This document shows positions 33,572 to 44,724 of a DNA stretch of 64,000 nucleotides, in pieces. Position 1 is the stretch's first letter. Every line of letters starts with the position of its first letter. The position numbers and the translations under genes were made by a program. Source of the DNA: Rhynchosporium graminicola (taxonomy: Eukaryota > Ascomycota > Leotiomycetes > Helotiales > Ploettnerulaceae); the NCBI GenBank assembly GCA_900074885.1, contig FJUW01000012.1, positions 1,116,001-1,180,000 of the forward strand, in the 5' to 3' direction. Below the pieces are notes generated by a model. That model was not told the origin of the DNA, made no database searches, and saw only the letters and a program-made list of their open reading frames with translations.

Positions 33572-35510
33572 GATTGATGGTCCTGGGCTCAGATATCTCT
33601 CTCTGGTCGCATTAGAGATTTCAGTACTATATATTGGAGTTGCGGGATAATTGTTCCGGGCGCGATGCCAATACAAATCGAAGGGTTTTTTCACAAGTCC
33701 TTTCAGCTTGCTCTTATTATTAGGGACGGAGAAGTAGCTCTTTTCGAAAACAAAGCAGAATCATGAATTTCCAGATCATAAACATTTAGGGCACTAGCGT
33801 CTCAAGTTACAGTAGCAAGGTTATCCCTCATCTTCTTTAGCATGTCCCCCTCTCGACTTCCCGTATTTGACGAACTCCTCGTACACTCAGCATAAAACTG
33901 CCTCTCATCTGCTTCTCCATTAACTCCCATCTCTTCTCCCGTCCCAGCCACCACTCCCTTTCTAGGGCGGCGAGAATTCTTTAAGTCTAAAACCACCATC
34001 TGCATCCATATCAATACTAGGTGCCGGCCTGTGTTCTCGTTTCCCGCCAAATGGCTTCTTTCTTCTGCCATCTTCATCACCATATTATACACCGGATCTC
34101 TCCTCCCATGATTAGAATGATGAGGCTCGCCATTTACCGGTACGAGAATCACCAACCGAATTCTAACACGACCATCATTTCCAAGCAAAGGCGTGCAGCA
34201 GATGAAACGACGCTTTATCCTGCTGGTCCGGGACCTGGCTCGCTGACAGGTGTGGTCTTAGGTGACTAGAGCACTTTGGCTGTCACTAACCCTTACGCTA
34301 ACAGAATATCGTCGGGAATGCGGACGGCTGTTATTGTTCGTGTTGCTTCCCGAGTTTTGTGGACAGATGAGTCCTCAAAAAACCTGGTGGACGGAGGGAC
34401 GGCGAGACGAAGATGATCTGTGATGATGGATAAGATCATACGAGAAGGTATTGTTTTCTCGTCAGCCCTCTATTCCGAGTGTGTAGGCTGGCAGTGTGAG
34501 CGGGAAGCGCTCGCTTGTGTGTTTATAGACCTATGGTATGTTCACACTCGATGTGTTTGGATTACTTGTGTGGAGATTCGAGAAACAAAGCTCATTGAGT
34601 GGAAATTCATCGCCTCCATGAAGCTAATTCAATTTTCCTTTTTTCTTTACACTCATCGGTACTCCAGATCGAATATATCATCGATACCTGAAGCAGCTGT
34701 TCTTCTGAAGGCTATATATTTTCGACTATCGAAGCTCTTAGTCCGGTGTCATGAGATATACCGTAAGGAGTGCTATGATGAGGATCCATTGATAGATAGC
34801 CCAAATTCATGCGTTCTCTTCGAAGAGGCTTGGACACTCTGCAGTCCCAGATCGTAGGATGGCTCTGAGAGCAGGCTGACTCCATTAGATTTGTTCTTCC
34901 AGGTGGGTTAAGGTATGATAGATTGAGCCCCAGCTGACCGAATGAACCTCTGTTGGCACCGTATCTGGTAGAGCAGAGCAGAAGATAGACGCTACGATGG
35001 CTAGCATCAAAACCCCACCAGAATTGGCCACGGAGTGCTTGTCCAGGTACTATCAGTGGTCAAAAGTTCCTACATCTCTTATATACAAGTTGGAAGTCAA
35101 CAACTACAGATGATGAAAGGAAATACCGATCAATGGCTCTCGAGTCTTCAATAAGCATTGCAAAGCCATGAGCCTGTTCTACTAGATTGCCTACCATAAA
35201 GGTATTGTACGAAGGAAAAGCTTCACTGCAGCATTGTCGTCGTTCGCAAGCTTTATACCAACAACTTGCAAGGCCTTTCCTGTTGAGTGTACTGCTGGAG
35301 CTAAGAGTTTGAGGAAGAGACAGGTGCAGCTCGCTCCACTTGGAACAGTTATCCTGTCCCGAAGGGACATTTGGCGCCCTCACCAGGCCCCAAGGTGTCA
35401 AGTCAAAAGAGGTTATTTATAGAAATTTTATGAGTTATGCTTTCAAGCCCAGCCAATTTGGGGCTATTGCTCGCTTACTTTGGCTAGCGTAGAATAGAAG
35501 GATCTGGATG
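33572..35510. other. Gene-free interval
   Basis: 1.9 kb. Open frames at 33,802-34,188 (-) and 34,420-34,857 (+) lack convincing codon structure, and the first lacks an early ATG. I see no domain and no clear repeat ends. Confidence 0.4.
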
Positions 35511-35787
35511 AGTACTATAACGACACAAGACTCAGGCGTTATACAAGCAAAGATAGAACAAGTAGAGAGGCCAAGAGCGATCTTATTGGTCTACTACTAA
35601 GAAAACAAGAAGATGAGGAAAGAAGAGGAAGAGAAGTGGGGTGTAAGACCCCTTATATACATGCGCCGATACTGGTCTGTAGCTGTACCAAGTCGGCCGC
35701 CAACCATACCAAGGTGTCTGACAACCTGGGTCCTGGTCCGTATCCTTTTACTCACGTGACCTTCAGGTATCCTGTCGTCACAAGTAC
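35511..35787 (-). mobile_element. Solo LTR with 5-bp target-site duplication
   Basis: A 267-bp element at 35516-35782 is flanked on both sides by AGTAC (35511-35515 and 35783-35787), a perfect 5-bp duplication. On the minus strand it begins TGTGACGACA and ends TGTCGTTATA. The end would be an exact inverted copy of the start if two CpA to TpA changes were reversed, which is the RIP signature. A TATATAAG box lies at 35652-35659 in the minus orientation, followed by a C/T-rich leader, as in LTR promoters. There are no internal retrotransposon genes nearby, hence a solo LTR left by recombination. Confidence 0.82.
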
Positions 35788-37336
35788 GCAATAAAAAAGT
35801 AGGACCGGCTGCTACGATTGGAATCTTGAAAGCAGATACAATGCTTCCTTTTTGGCGCATAGCTGCCTCGCAAGACGATAACTACTACTGAACAAGGAAC
35901 ATTACCAAACCTAACCACACATAATGGAGCTACCGAAGGAAATCCACCGTTTCGTGATACTCTAGCTGGCTAGCCAGTTTATATAGCGTTATTTGAGAAT
36001 TGTCTACCCGCAAAGGCTCATTAAGAGTCGTGGCATATTGAAGTCGAAAGCATTCCATATAGCAAGGAGAACATTCTGCCTGACCTTGCTACAATCCTCA
36101 CGTGAGAAGCCAACTTTCGCTTGTTGCTAGAGCGCTCATCTTACTCATAGACAATTTATCTGCCTTATAAGAGTTGTTTTAAAGGCTCACTAGTTCTAGT
36201 CTTAATTCTAGACATAGATGACCATCTATATCACGTGACTACTGTGTTAAATGAGGTACTCAGATGTAATAGACTGTCAATTTTAGGTAGGATGACTAAG
36301 TTACTGGTGACACTTTACCAAGCACGTGACTAGATATATAAAGCCTATGAAAAGCTTGTAAGATTATTAAATTATATAGCTTTGATTTTTAGAAAGTAAT
36401 AGTTGAGATAATCTTTTATATTTAAGATTTTAAGATGATCTTTTTTAATAATATTTTTCAAATCCTTATGAAGATTTAGAAGGGTCTATGATAAATTAAC
36501 TATATAGTCTTTGATCTATAAAATTTTGGATATTATACGAAACTAATAATTATATCCTTATGTCTATAGTATTATTCAAGGAAGCAGAGAAAGAAAGTAT
36601 ATCGGCCGAAGTACTTTTAATCTTTCTTTAAATCGCAAGTGGTGTGTATAGCAGTTATTTATAAGGTAATACTCGCAGAATTAGTCTAGATATCAAATGT
36701 GGGGCTCTAGTCTATCAATCGCGCTATATATAACAATACGGCGAGCGAAAGCGCAATTATAGCGGGTGACCGGATCTCCTCGAAACCGCAGCTTCCTGCT
36801 CTCTTTTCAATCTACAATTAACGCGCCACCATCCCAACGCGTCTTCGGTCGCTCTGAACGCTTCAAAAGGATCGTCTCAATTTATTGCGTCGTTCAGCAG
36901 TTTGCGAATTATTTCGACGCTCTGCAGCTCCTGGTGTGGCCGGCAAACGCGACAATTGCTCCCCTAATTCGTAAGTTCTCTTTCCAGGTTTTGTCTCGCG
37001 CGATAGGTTTAACCTCAGGTTAAGCTTTATACACTTAAATATAAGTCGTTAAGGGCTCTCCTAGCCGCCACATCACCTCTGTAGTATCGATTGTCAGATT
37101 TTATAACTGCTTAAGTCTCTGGCTTCTATATTAAGTATGAAGTTTTGCTATTGGACTAGAAACTGATTTTGGTGACTACAGGCTCCTGCACGTGACCTTC
37201 TGCTCGCTGTAGGTCAGGACCCCTTCGACAACTGGATATCAAACAATTTTAGTGGTCAAAAGGACAAGACTCTAATTTGAGTAACTTGAATTGAGGTTGA
37301 TCGTTATTCGGTGCTTTGGCTTTCCAGCAGGCAATT
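35788..37336. other. Gene-poor, AT-rich interval upstream of the AT-hook gene
   Basis: 1.55 kb, strongly AT-rich between about 36,340 and 36,620 (many TATA/TAAT steps, stops in every frame). It contains four further CACGTGA copies after the one in the solo LTR, and a 12-mer shared with the LTR (CACGTGACCTTC at 37189). An 85-codon frame at 36,766-37,023 is not recognisable. Confidence 0.5.
36340..36620. other. AT-rich block, RIP-like
   Basis: Very low GC compared with the flanks, with abundant TpA steps. Likely decayed repeat DNA; no ends or coding remnants recognised. Confidence 0.4.
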
Positions 37337-39096
37337 ATGTTACCATCCCATGGTCAACAATTTGATGCTTTTAGCCAATTTCGATCTCCTCTCAACCCTG
37401 GACCTGGAAGCACTTCATCTAGTGGGTCTGGCGGAGCTCGTCGATTTTTGGGATATTCATCAAATGCTCCTGGGGAGTCCTCAGCCACGCCTGGTTATCA
37501 GGGAAGTACCGGTCGCTCTCATCCAGAGCCTATTCGCGCACCGAGCTACTTAAAGACTTCTGCTACCACTAATGGAACAGGACAAAATGGTCTTTCACAT
37601 CCTCCGAGTTTTTCTGGACCTCAAATTCAGAGTTCTTATTCGCAATCCAGGTCAAGCCCAGCGCCAAGAACAATAGTTTCGCCTTCCCCAGAATCGCCCT
37701 CGCGTAATTCTGTAAACAAACCAGACAACTTCAAAACTCATGGCCAAGCACTCTCCTTGGATGGCTATGGAAGTGAAAGACGTTCTAAACCACAAAGCAT
37801 CAATCCTAGTTACCCTCAAAATTACAGCAGTACTTCCTCACACAGTCAAGGAAAAGATCCAAATGCAGGCCAACGAAAGGCTCAAAGTGAACTTCCAACA
37901 CCAGTCAAGCCACCATTTCGCGCTTCCGCAAACCTAGCACATCCATCCCATTACCAGAAAAATTACCGACAAAGCAATCTCCAGTTTTCAAGTAAACCAA
38001 AACCAGCACCGTCGCCCGCGTCTAGCTTTCAAATAGTCATACCTACGAGTCCGGCCAAATTCTATGATCTGGAAGCGCAGTCAATCAACACACTGCCCAA
38101 GAAGCGCGGCCGGCCTTTCAGCAAGCAAGCTGCCGAAGTCAAGACGCCGAAGAAGCGAGGCCGTCCGTTCGCGACTGTCGAGTCGGAATCGAAAGCTAAG
38201 GCTAAAGCTAGTGGTACAAGCACACCTACGACTCAGAAAAAGGCAGGTCGTCCACAGAAGATCCCACGTCATATCTTCGTCCCTCAACCTGAACCTACTT
38301 TTTACCCGTTCAAGTGTGAGTGGGTTGGTTGTCAAGCTGAGCTGAATAACCTGGACACGCTCCGTCGGCATATTCATTTACTACATAAGAAGCGACTTGA
38401 TGGGAAGATACCGTGCCTATGGGCGAAATGCGGAATGAAGAAGTCTGTTAAAGGAGAAGATGGTCAGGAGAAAGTCGTGGACGACCATCCGGAATTTAAG
38501 AGCAGAGATGAGTGGAAGAAGCACTTAGAAGTGAAGCATCTGATACCATTCTCATGGCACATGGGCGACGGGCCAAAAGGAACGGATTTGTGTAAGTTTC
38601 TTAAACGAAGCCCTAATGGAAACACTGACACAAGTGAAAAGCTGGCAAGCCCAAAGGCATCATCAACCGTGCCTGGCTCATCGATGGAAATGGCAACCAA
38701 GTGACTCCCTCAGTCGAAGGCCAAGCAACGGAAGAAGGCAAAGCGAAGGACCTTAACAAGATACGTTTCCGCAAGATGCGCGGCGTGGACTTCCTTAAAG
38801 AAAAGGCGGATTTGAAGAGTGATCTGAAGAGCATGAGTGGTGGTACAGGAATGTTACCTCCGCAGGCTTCTAGTGATGAAGATGAAGATGCGGAAGAAGC
38901 TGGAGCTGCGCTGGGCACTGATACGATGGTTGAATATGGAAGCGAGCGCGAGGCCGTGGATGAGCTCGACAATGACGGCTTCGGCAGAAGAGGTGGGGGT
39001 GGACAGATTAAGCGTCTCGCTAACGAAGAGGTTATTGATAGTGACGAAGAGCGATATGCCCAACAAGAGGATATGGACGATGAGGGAGATGTGTAG
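37337..39096 (+). CDS. C2H2-type zinc finger / AT-hook nuclear protein
   Basis: Probable DNA-binding nuclear protein, 569 aa. Exons are 37337-38591 and 38642-39096. The first 240 residues are Ser/Pro/Gln-rich and disordered. Three AT-hook-like cores follow: KKRGRPFS, KKRGRPFA and KKAGRPQK. The finger region has FKCEWVGCQAELNNLDTLRRHIHLLHKK, a clear C-x4-C-x12-H-x4-H-type unit. A second unit reads CLWAKCG..WKKHLEVKH. Splicing at GAT TTG T|GTAAGT to AAAAG|CTGGC restores GKPKGIINRAWLIDGNGNQVTP and a conserved-looking, charged C-terminus (RFRKMRGVDFLKEKADLKSDL), ending in Asp/Glu. The acceptor GTGAAAAG is poor in pyrimidines but is the only phase-1 solution. A 5' UTR intron ending TTTCCAG at 37327 is possible. 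Confidence 0.85.
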
Positions 39097-39264
39097 ATGA
39101 TGGCACCTTAGAAAGGTCCTCGCATTGGTTCGCGGCAGCATTACTCTCTGCTGCTGCTTCCATCGGAGCATTCACAAAAACATAAAGTACACCCTCGACA
39201 GCAGGGTCAGCATAAGCCGGTTGCATTGCGTGGCGCGCTGGTTTTCTGCGCTTTTACAGCTATT

Positions 39265-39300
<36 letters not shown>

Positions 39301-39944
39301 AAATCGGGTTCGCTATGCGATATACATGATTAGCAAGACGGACATTGATCTTCATGATGCATCAGACGGAAAGGATGGGTAGGTAGATAGTCGGACACAC
39401 AAAAACAACAGGACATTTGCATGACTGAGATACTTCGGAAACTTGTATCATATCACTTGGTAGAGGTGGGAATTATGAAAACTTCATGCAGACTATGGAT
39501 ATGATTGTCTTATTCTTGGTTACTCTGTTGAAATTCTCTCTCTGGCTGAACCTCTGGGTGAGCTGTTAACGAGAGAATGACAGGTAGATCGACTGGATGT
39601 GTGTAGACGGAAAGTTATGGAATGGCATGAACTGTGGTAGACGAAGATCATGGAGTTGGGTACGGTCGAAACCACCGTCTCATCATGGATGAAAAGAAGG
39701 CTGAAATGGGTGCAAAAAAACACTAAATTTGCTTTTATTTATGCTCAAGTAAACATAGCGTAGCTTGTACGTATATGTTCTCTATGATCTTTCGTCCCAT
39801 CATTATATCCATCCACCACTTGCGAACCCCGCCTTGAAGTGAGTTATGTCGTCGCCTTAGATGCTCCGTCTAGATGTGTAACGAAGGTGATCACGATGTA
39901 TTTATCAGCCTCAATGCTCGCTTTCTCCAGTATAAGCAGCGTAT
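39097..39944. other. Interval with 30-nt poly-T tract
   Basis: 848 bp between convergent AT-hook and PKS genes. Apart from the homopolymer I see no feature. Confidence 0.5.
39270..39299. repeat. (T)30 homopolymer
   Basis: Thirty consecutive T. It lies about 175 bp past the stop of the AT-hook gene, so it could be an inserted reverse-transcribed poly(A) tail or simple slippage. Confidence 0.9.
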
Positions 39945-41472
39945 TCAGTCCAGCTCAACACCATTCAGTGCCTCGCTCAGAGAATCATTCTGCTCCGGAA
40001 CCTCCGGATGCACGTTATTCAGCTTCTCATTTATCAGCGAGCCCTTATCCTTTGCCTCCCTGATATTCGCATTTATTTCCTCGGCTTCGCCATCGCTTCT
40101 TGAAGCTTCACTTTCTGTCTCTGGCGGAGTCGCTTCTCCAGTGTTTACCAGCGTCCTCCTCACATGGTTGAGATTTCTCTTTAGTATACACATCTCGATC
40201 GCAATACCAGGACCAAATGCGCATCCAACAACGAAATCCTTGACTTTGCCCCCTGGCGCAAGCTCGTCCATGTCTTTCTGCCGCAGGCGGTCTAGGACGG
40301 ATATTACGGTCGCAGATGACGAGTTTCCGTGGTTGATATAAGTGTCGTAGCTTGCGCGCATGTGCTCAGGTGAGATGGACATCGCGCGTTCAACGCCGGA
40401 AAGGATTGTGGCGCCGCCTGGATGCAGAGCCCAGTCGAAATCGGAGGCCTTTTTGTAGTTAGGAGGCAGGTTGGGAAGAGTTGAAAGGAGATCTGTGAAT
40501 GTTGGCGATACGACTGCCGCAGCTAGTTTTGGGACTCGGGGAGAGAGGACCACTTTCCAACCTGCAAACGATATGTCAGCGTTCATGAAGTAAGACCAGG
40601 AGTTCAAATTGAAGGGGCCTACCTAACGGATCGACGTCGAATCCCAAGTCCTGCTCAGTATCAGGTATCATCCTGTGGTCCCAGCCAAGCAGCTCGTACA
40701 CTGGTTCTGCGTCCTCACCACCAATTCCATTACTCAAGACGAGTGAACTCGCACAATCGCTAAAGAGCGTGATGCCGATCCTCGTTTCCTGGAGCTCGTT
40801 TACGCTATCCAACTCGCTTCTCACCAACAAGCTACTAATTTCCAGCGCAATGACCAAAACCCTTGCTTTCCTCCCGCGAAAGCTACTACCCAGCGCCAAG
40901 TTGGCTGCAGTTCTCAGACTCGCGAGACCTCCACTACATCCAATCCCATGCAGCAGTACTTTTTCCACGGGTTGTGTTATGCCCAATCCTTTGCATACGT
41001 AGTGGTCGAAGCCGGGATTCGCGCTGTTCGTACAACTTGTCGAGACAACATGGGTTATATCTGCTGGCGCGAGCTTCGCCTCGTGGAGAGCTTTCCGAGC
41101 AGCTGCTACGGCGAGTGCGACGCCGTGCTTTAGGAAAACTTCACACAGTTCTGCGATAGTGGGCGCGCGGTCCATGTTCGCCATTGGGTGGTCTACCGTC
41201 CCTATTGCTGAGCGACTGTCAATTCCTGTGTAGTGGTTTATCGCGCGAACTTTGGCCATGCTGGCGAGTGTCAGCTTTGTCACTGTAAACATATCTCTTT
41301 AAGTGCGAGGGACGTACGCTGGCGTTTCTGGGTAGTGGCGTTTGCATAATGTATCCAGATCTTCGGGATGAAGCTGATATGGGGGATATTCGACTCCTAA
41401 GCCTGTTACTGAGAGATTGAGCTCTCCGAATTGGTCATTTGCCCCATCGTGGGTGTCTCTAGACGGTGACAT
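39945..41472 (-). CDS. Type III polyketide synthase (chalcone-synthase-like)
   Basis: Homodimeric ketosynthase that condenses acyl-CoA starters with malonyl-CoA to pyrones or alkylresorcinols. Exons 41318-41472, 40623-41260 and 39945-40561, in phase, 469 aa. The catalytic triad is visible: Cys160 in HGIGCSGG, His311 in WALHPGG and Asn344 in HGNSSSAT. Other family blocks are MDRAPTIAELCEVFLKHGV, VVSTSCTNSANPG, LFSDCASSLVLSN and YDVDPLG-like FDVDPLGWKVVLS. The last 70 residues, after MCILKRNLNHVRRTL, form an acidic, disordered tail (PPETESEASRSDGEAEE) beyond the usual end of the fold. Starter specificity cannot be read. Neighbouring genes include no obvious P450 or methyltransferase; the closest redox gene is the truncated oxidase 6 kb away. 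Confidence 0.93.
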
Positions 41473-42093
41473 GCTGGTGTTCGATTCTTGCGATCAAGCT
41501 CTTCTGTGTAAGGCTGGAGAAGTGTCTGCTAGAGAATCCAAGGTATCTGGGCCGCGTGTGAACCGGAGGAGCGCAAGTTATTTTCGCGCGATTGAGCGGT
41601 TATACAGCTGATGCCGAGGCTCTGACGTTATGATTCCAGGACACAAGTTCCAGATCTTCTTCCTCTGAAGAAAACAGTGGAACGTCAGCCCAGCCGCGTA
41701 CCTTGAGGTAGGGGCAAGGGGAGGGTCCAAAAAGTGTGACGGAGACTTCGGATGGAGGGGTCAATTGAAAGAAAGGTCTGTAACGGACGATGACTTCGGG
41801 ATGAGATGTGCAGAGTTAAAGACCAAGCAAGAAATACGAATCAAGCAATTGAGACTCCATTGATATAAGTATACCTACATATCCTGTTTTTGGGGCATTC
41901 GTATGTAAACAAAACTTACCTACCTCCTGTGTTTTGAATTCTTCCCGAATACTGGATGGAAGCTCAAGCGCTCTAGGCTCTTGCAGGTCTCAACAGAAAT
42001 CGGGGGGGGGGAGAAAAGAATAATCGAGTGACGGGTGCAACCATGGGAAGGAAGGAGCGAAGATCCGGAAACTGCAGGCAGGTATCATGGTGC

Positions 42094-42126
42094 TACAGTA
42101 CAGTACAGTACAGTACAGTACAGTAC
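42094..42126. repeat. (TACAG)n pentanucleotide array
   Basis: About six and a half perfect TACAG units, 620 bp upstream of the type III PKS start. Confidence 0.93.
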
Positions 42127-42270
42127 ATTGGTTGGTGTTATCTCACTGGTGGGCTTTGCTCTGCTGTCGACCTTGGATCCTGGATTGCAGGGATGACCTG
42201 CACCTGCAGCCCCCAGCCACCTCATCCAGGCACGATCCCTGATTTGCTCAAGGCCTGTCGGTGCCTGCAG

Positions 42271-42354
42271 CTATCCATCTATCTATCTCTCCATCTATCT
42301 ATCTATCCATCCATCTATTTATCCATCTATCTATCTATCTATCTATCTATCCAT
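42271..42354. repeat. (ATCT/ATCC)n tetranucleotide array
   Basis: About 84 bp of CTAT/CCAT units with scattered variants. The apparent open frame across it (Ile/Tyr/Leu/Ser repeats) is an artefact of the array. Confidence 0.93.
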
Positions 42355-43337
42355 GGCTTTTCCAAGGTATGTCATCCCAAGAATACCGCTATGATATATT
42401 CTTAGGTCCTGTAGCACACACAGGTTTGAGAGTGAGTTCCAAGGCAATTAATTCATTCATCCCTTACCAAATCAAACCACAACTCTTTCTGTTTAAAGAT
42501 GAGCCTGGACCTTTGTACATATCCAGGAATCCAAAGGTCAAGAACATCGTTTAGTATCGCAGAGTTCTACTGCACTTACTGAGGTGAGGAGCTTATAGGT
42601 CGAGTGACCTGCCTGATATTCGAGCTCAAAACATTGCTAAGAAAACGCGTGGCCCATGTATGGAAATTTGAGTACGTCACACAGGCTACCTATTACATAT
42701 GGCCAAATGATTAATACAAACCTAGCGTCTACTCAGTTACATGAGTTCTAGTAATCATGTCGCGTAATATGTTGGATACGCCCAAGGAATATTTAGCAAG
42801 TGATCCTAGAGTACTTCTGATATAAAACTTTTAGGCTTCAATAGAGACGAATTCTAGACATGTACTGATCGTGCACCCGATTATCTAACTATGAGTCTAA
42901 CGCCCAGTTAAACTCCTGGGTGCTTGCTTAGTGGTGCAGATCACGTATCTCGTAATCAGGATGATAGGATCTTCAGATATCTCTAACACTGACTTAAAGA
43001 GGCCAAAAGGTCGATCTCACTCCAACATAGAATGAGTAGTATCAAGATTTTTCACAGGAAGCTATATCACTAGGTAAGTATGTTCTCGAGTCCTCATATG
43101 CTTTAAAATTGGGAAAGGCTTCGAGATGGAGCTTAGCCTAAAATTAAGGATCTGAATTTTATAAAACCACTTATCGTGATAGACTAAGATAGGGGTCCTG
43201 TATTAACCTTCTCCGAAATAGTTTACTGTTCGACTCTAGCAGAAAGCTAGGTTATGGCGAGAGAGTGTTCCGAGACGCTTTGTCGCGAATCTGTATCGAG
43301 GAAACTCGATGGAAAGCCATTATCTTTCGTCGCCGGA

Positions 43338-43595
43338 GAACGTGTGAACGGGTTGCACAGTAGAGAAGCACCCAGATCAAAAGATATGGTCAATTAGAAC
43401 TAAACCCTGGCCTTGAAGGAGACAGAGAGTCTGTGCAGACAGATATTCAGATGTTTAGAGTTTAGAGCTTAATTCTAACAGAGTTTGGCCCCCCTCGCTT
43501 CTCATATATAAATATAACTCCGGTCTTGCCGACCATGGTGCCGTATAGCCTCAGGCCGACACACCAACATGATGCTGCATCCACGTCACAGAACG
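43338..43595 (+). mobile_element. Second solo LTR with 5-bp target-site duplication
   Basis: A 248-bp element at 43343-43590 begins TGTGAACGGG and ends ACGTCACA. It is flanked on both sides by GAACG (43338-43342 and 43591-43595). A TATATAAATA box lies at 43505-43514 in plus orientation. The termini TGTGA..TCACA match those of the 35.5-kb LTR, but internal sequence does not obviously align, so it is a different (sub)family. No internal genes. Confidence 0.75.
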
Positions 43596-43903
43596 CGTAT
43601 GATCAAGCAACATAACCGCCAGAAAGCCTTTCACAAACGGGTTGTCATGTAAGATGACTCATCGAGTACGTGTCCCAGAGATTTTCGTTTAAGGTATGTG
43701 ACTTCTTCATCCGCTTATTGTTTTCTATGCCTGGAATCGTGCATCGTTCAACTAACAGTAACCAGCAAGGTCTTTTGTAGCACAAATGAACCCAAAACAT
43801 AACGCCACCGCCCAGTGCCCCGATCTCCTATTTCGCCGCACTACGATTAAAGGCTCAGAGTAAAAGACGGAACCAGAAAATGAACACGAGGAGAACGAAA
43901 CAT

Positions 43904-44582
43904 CTAAGATCTGGTGCAAGGGACGTCGGTTGGAGATCTGACGTCCGACACCGTCAGATTGTACAGGCTCACAGCTTGGGAATGTGGCGTCAAGATCGGT
44001 ACGCCTGCGTGATTTTTCAGGATAGTGAACGCTGCCGCTCCACTGTTATGTTCCGTTAGCAGATGTTCAAAAAGGTGTGCATAGCAGTATGTCTTTCTTT
44101 CTGTGTGGTCCTGACTTACTAAACTTGAGAACAGTTTCCGGGGGTGTAGGTGGTTTGGATGATGATATCAGCAACGTAGGTCTTGTTCGTAGCGGTCTCT
44201 CCAGTGATCTTCGAGTCCTTGATCAAGTGCCACCAGGCTTTGTTTCCGCCGGGAGGGAGAAGCTTTTGCTTGACTGCCAGCATATCATGGTAGCCAACAA
44301 ACTTGTTGCCAGCTAGGATCAACTCTCCCGTTACGGGGACCCAAAAATCTGTATAGCTGGTGGTAGAGGCCTTATCCTCGGATGTTCGATACCACCTTGA
44401 CCAGTCAGTATCTGCCTCTGTGTTCAATGTCTATATCTACGGGGACGTGAATACACTCACTCCTTGACAAATGTAGCAAACCCAGCTTCGACATTAGGTC
44501 CAGCCTTGTAAGGCGACATATCGACCGCTTGGGCCGCACCCATCAATGCTAGGAGAGCTCCTGCATAGGAAGAAGTCTTCAT
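43904..44582 (-). CDS. Secreted NTF2-like protein, paralogue A
   Basis: Exons 44461-44582, 44120-44395 and 43904-44042 join in phase to give 178 aa. A signal peptide is clear (MKTSSYAGALLALMGAAQA, cleavage near residue 19). The mature part reads AGFATFVKEWYRTSEDKASTTSYTDFWVP, then LAGNKFVGYHDMLAVKQKLLPP, AWWHLIKDSKI, YVADIIIQTTYTPGNCSQVY and AAAFTILKN, ending SPTDVPCTRS. A one-domain alpha+beta fold of the SnoaL/NTF2 type is suggested by pattern only. Two cysteines (GNCS, VPCT) could form a disulfide; Asn-glycosylation sites are NKT, NCS and NLT. No catalytic residues can be named. The paralogue lies divergently at 46.1 kb with two identical intron positions. Could be an effector-like or cell-surface protein (inference). 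Confidence 0.82.
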
Positions 44583-44716
44583 GGTTACAGAGTAATCGAG
44601 ATCTGTTTTGAACTGGATATCGAGGAAATGCGACTGTATGAAAGAGTACACGAGTGAAATAGACAAATATTGATTTGGTTGCTGAAAGCTATACACAGAT
44701 ACGAGACCAATAGGGT

Positions 44717-44724
44717 TTATATAT
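44717..44724 (-). promoter_or_regulatory. TATA box of secreted NTF2-like gene A
   Basis: TATATAAA on the minus strand, about 135 bp upstream of the start codon at 44582. Confidence 0.55.

Larger units (their letters stand above)
41473..43337. other. PKS promoter region with microsatellites
   Basis: 1.87 kb without a gene. It holds a G10-11 run near 42,001, a TACAG pentamer array and an ATCT tetramer array (separate entries). Beyond 42,560 the sequence is AT-rich and stop-rich, like repeat debris. Confidence 0.45.

Noticed and set aside
33802..34188. 128-codon minus-strand frame
   Set aside because: Starts at TTG, has no recognisable domain and no upstream exon; could not be supported.
34420..34857. 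145-codon plus-strand frame
   Set aside because: Amino-acid composition and lack of motifs look random; no conserved features.
36243..36735. Possible third LTR (TGTTAA .. TAACA) in the AT-rich block
   Set aside because: The flanks do not give a matching target-site duplication.
42271..42554. Open frame rich in Ile-Tyr-Leu-Ser over the tetranucleotide array
   Set aside because: It is a translation of the ATCT microsatellite, not a gene.
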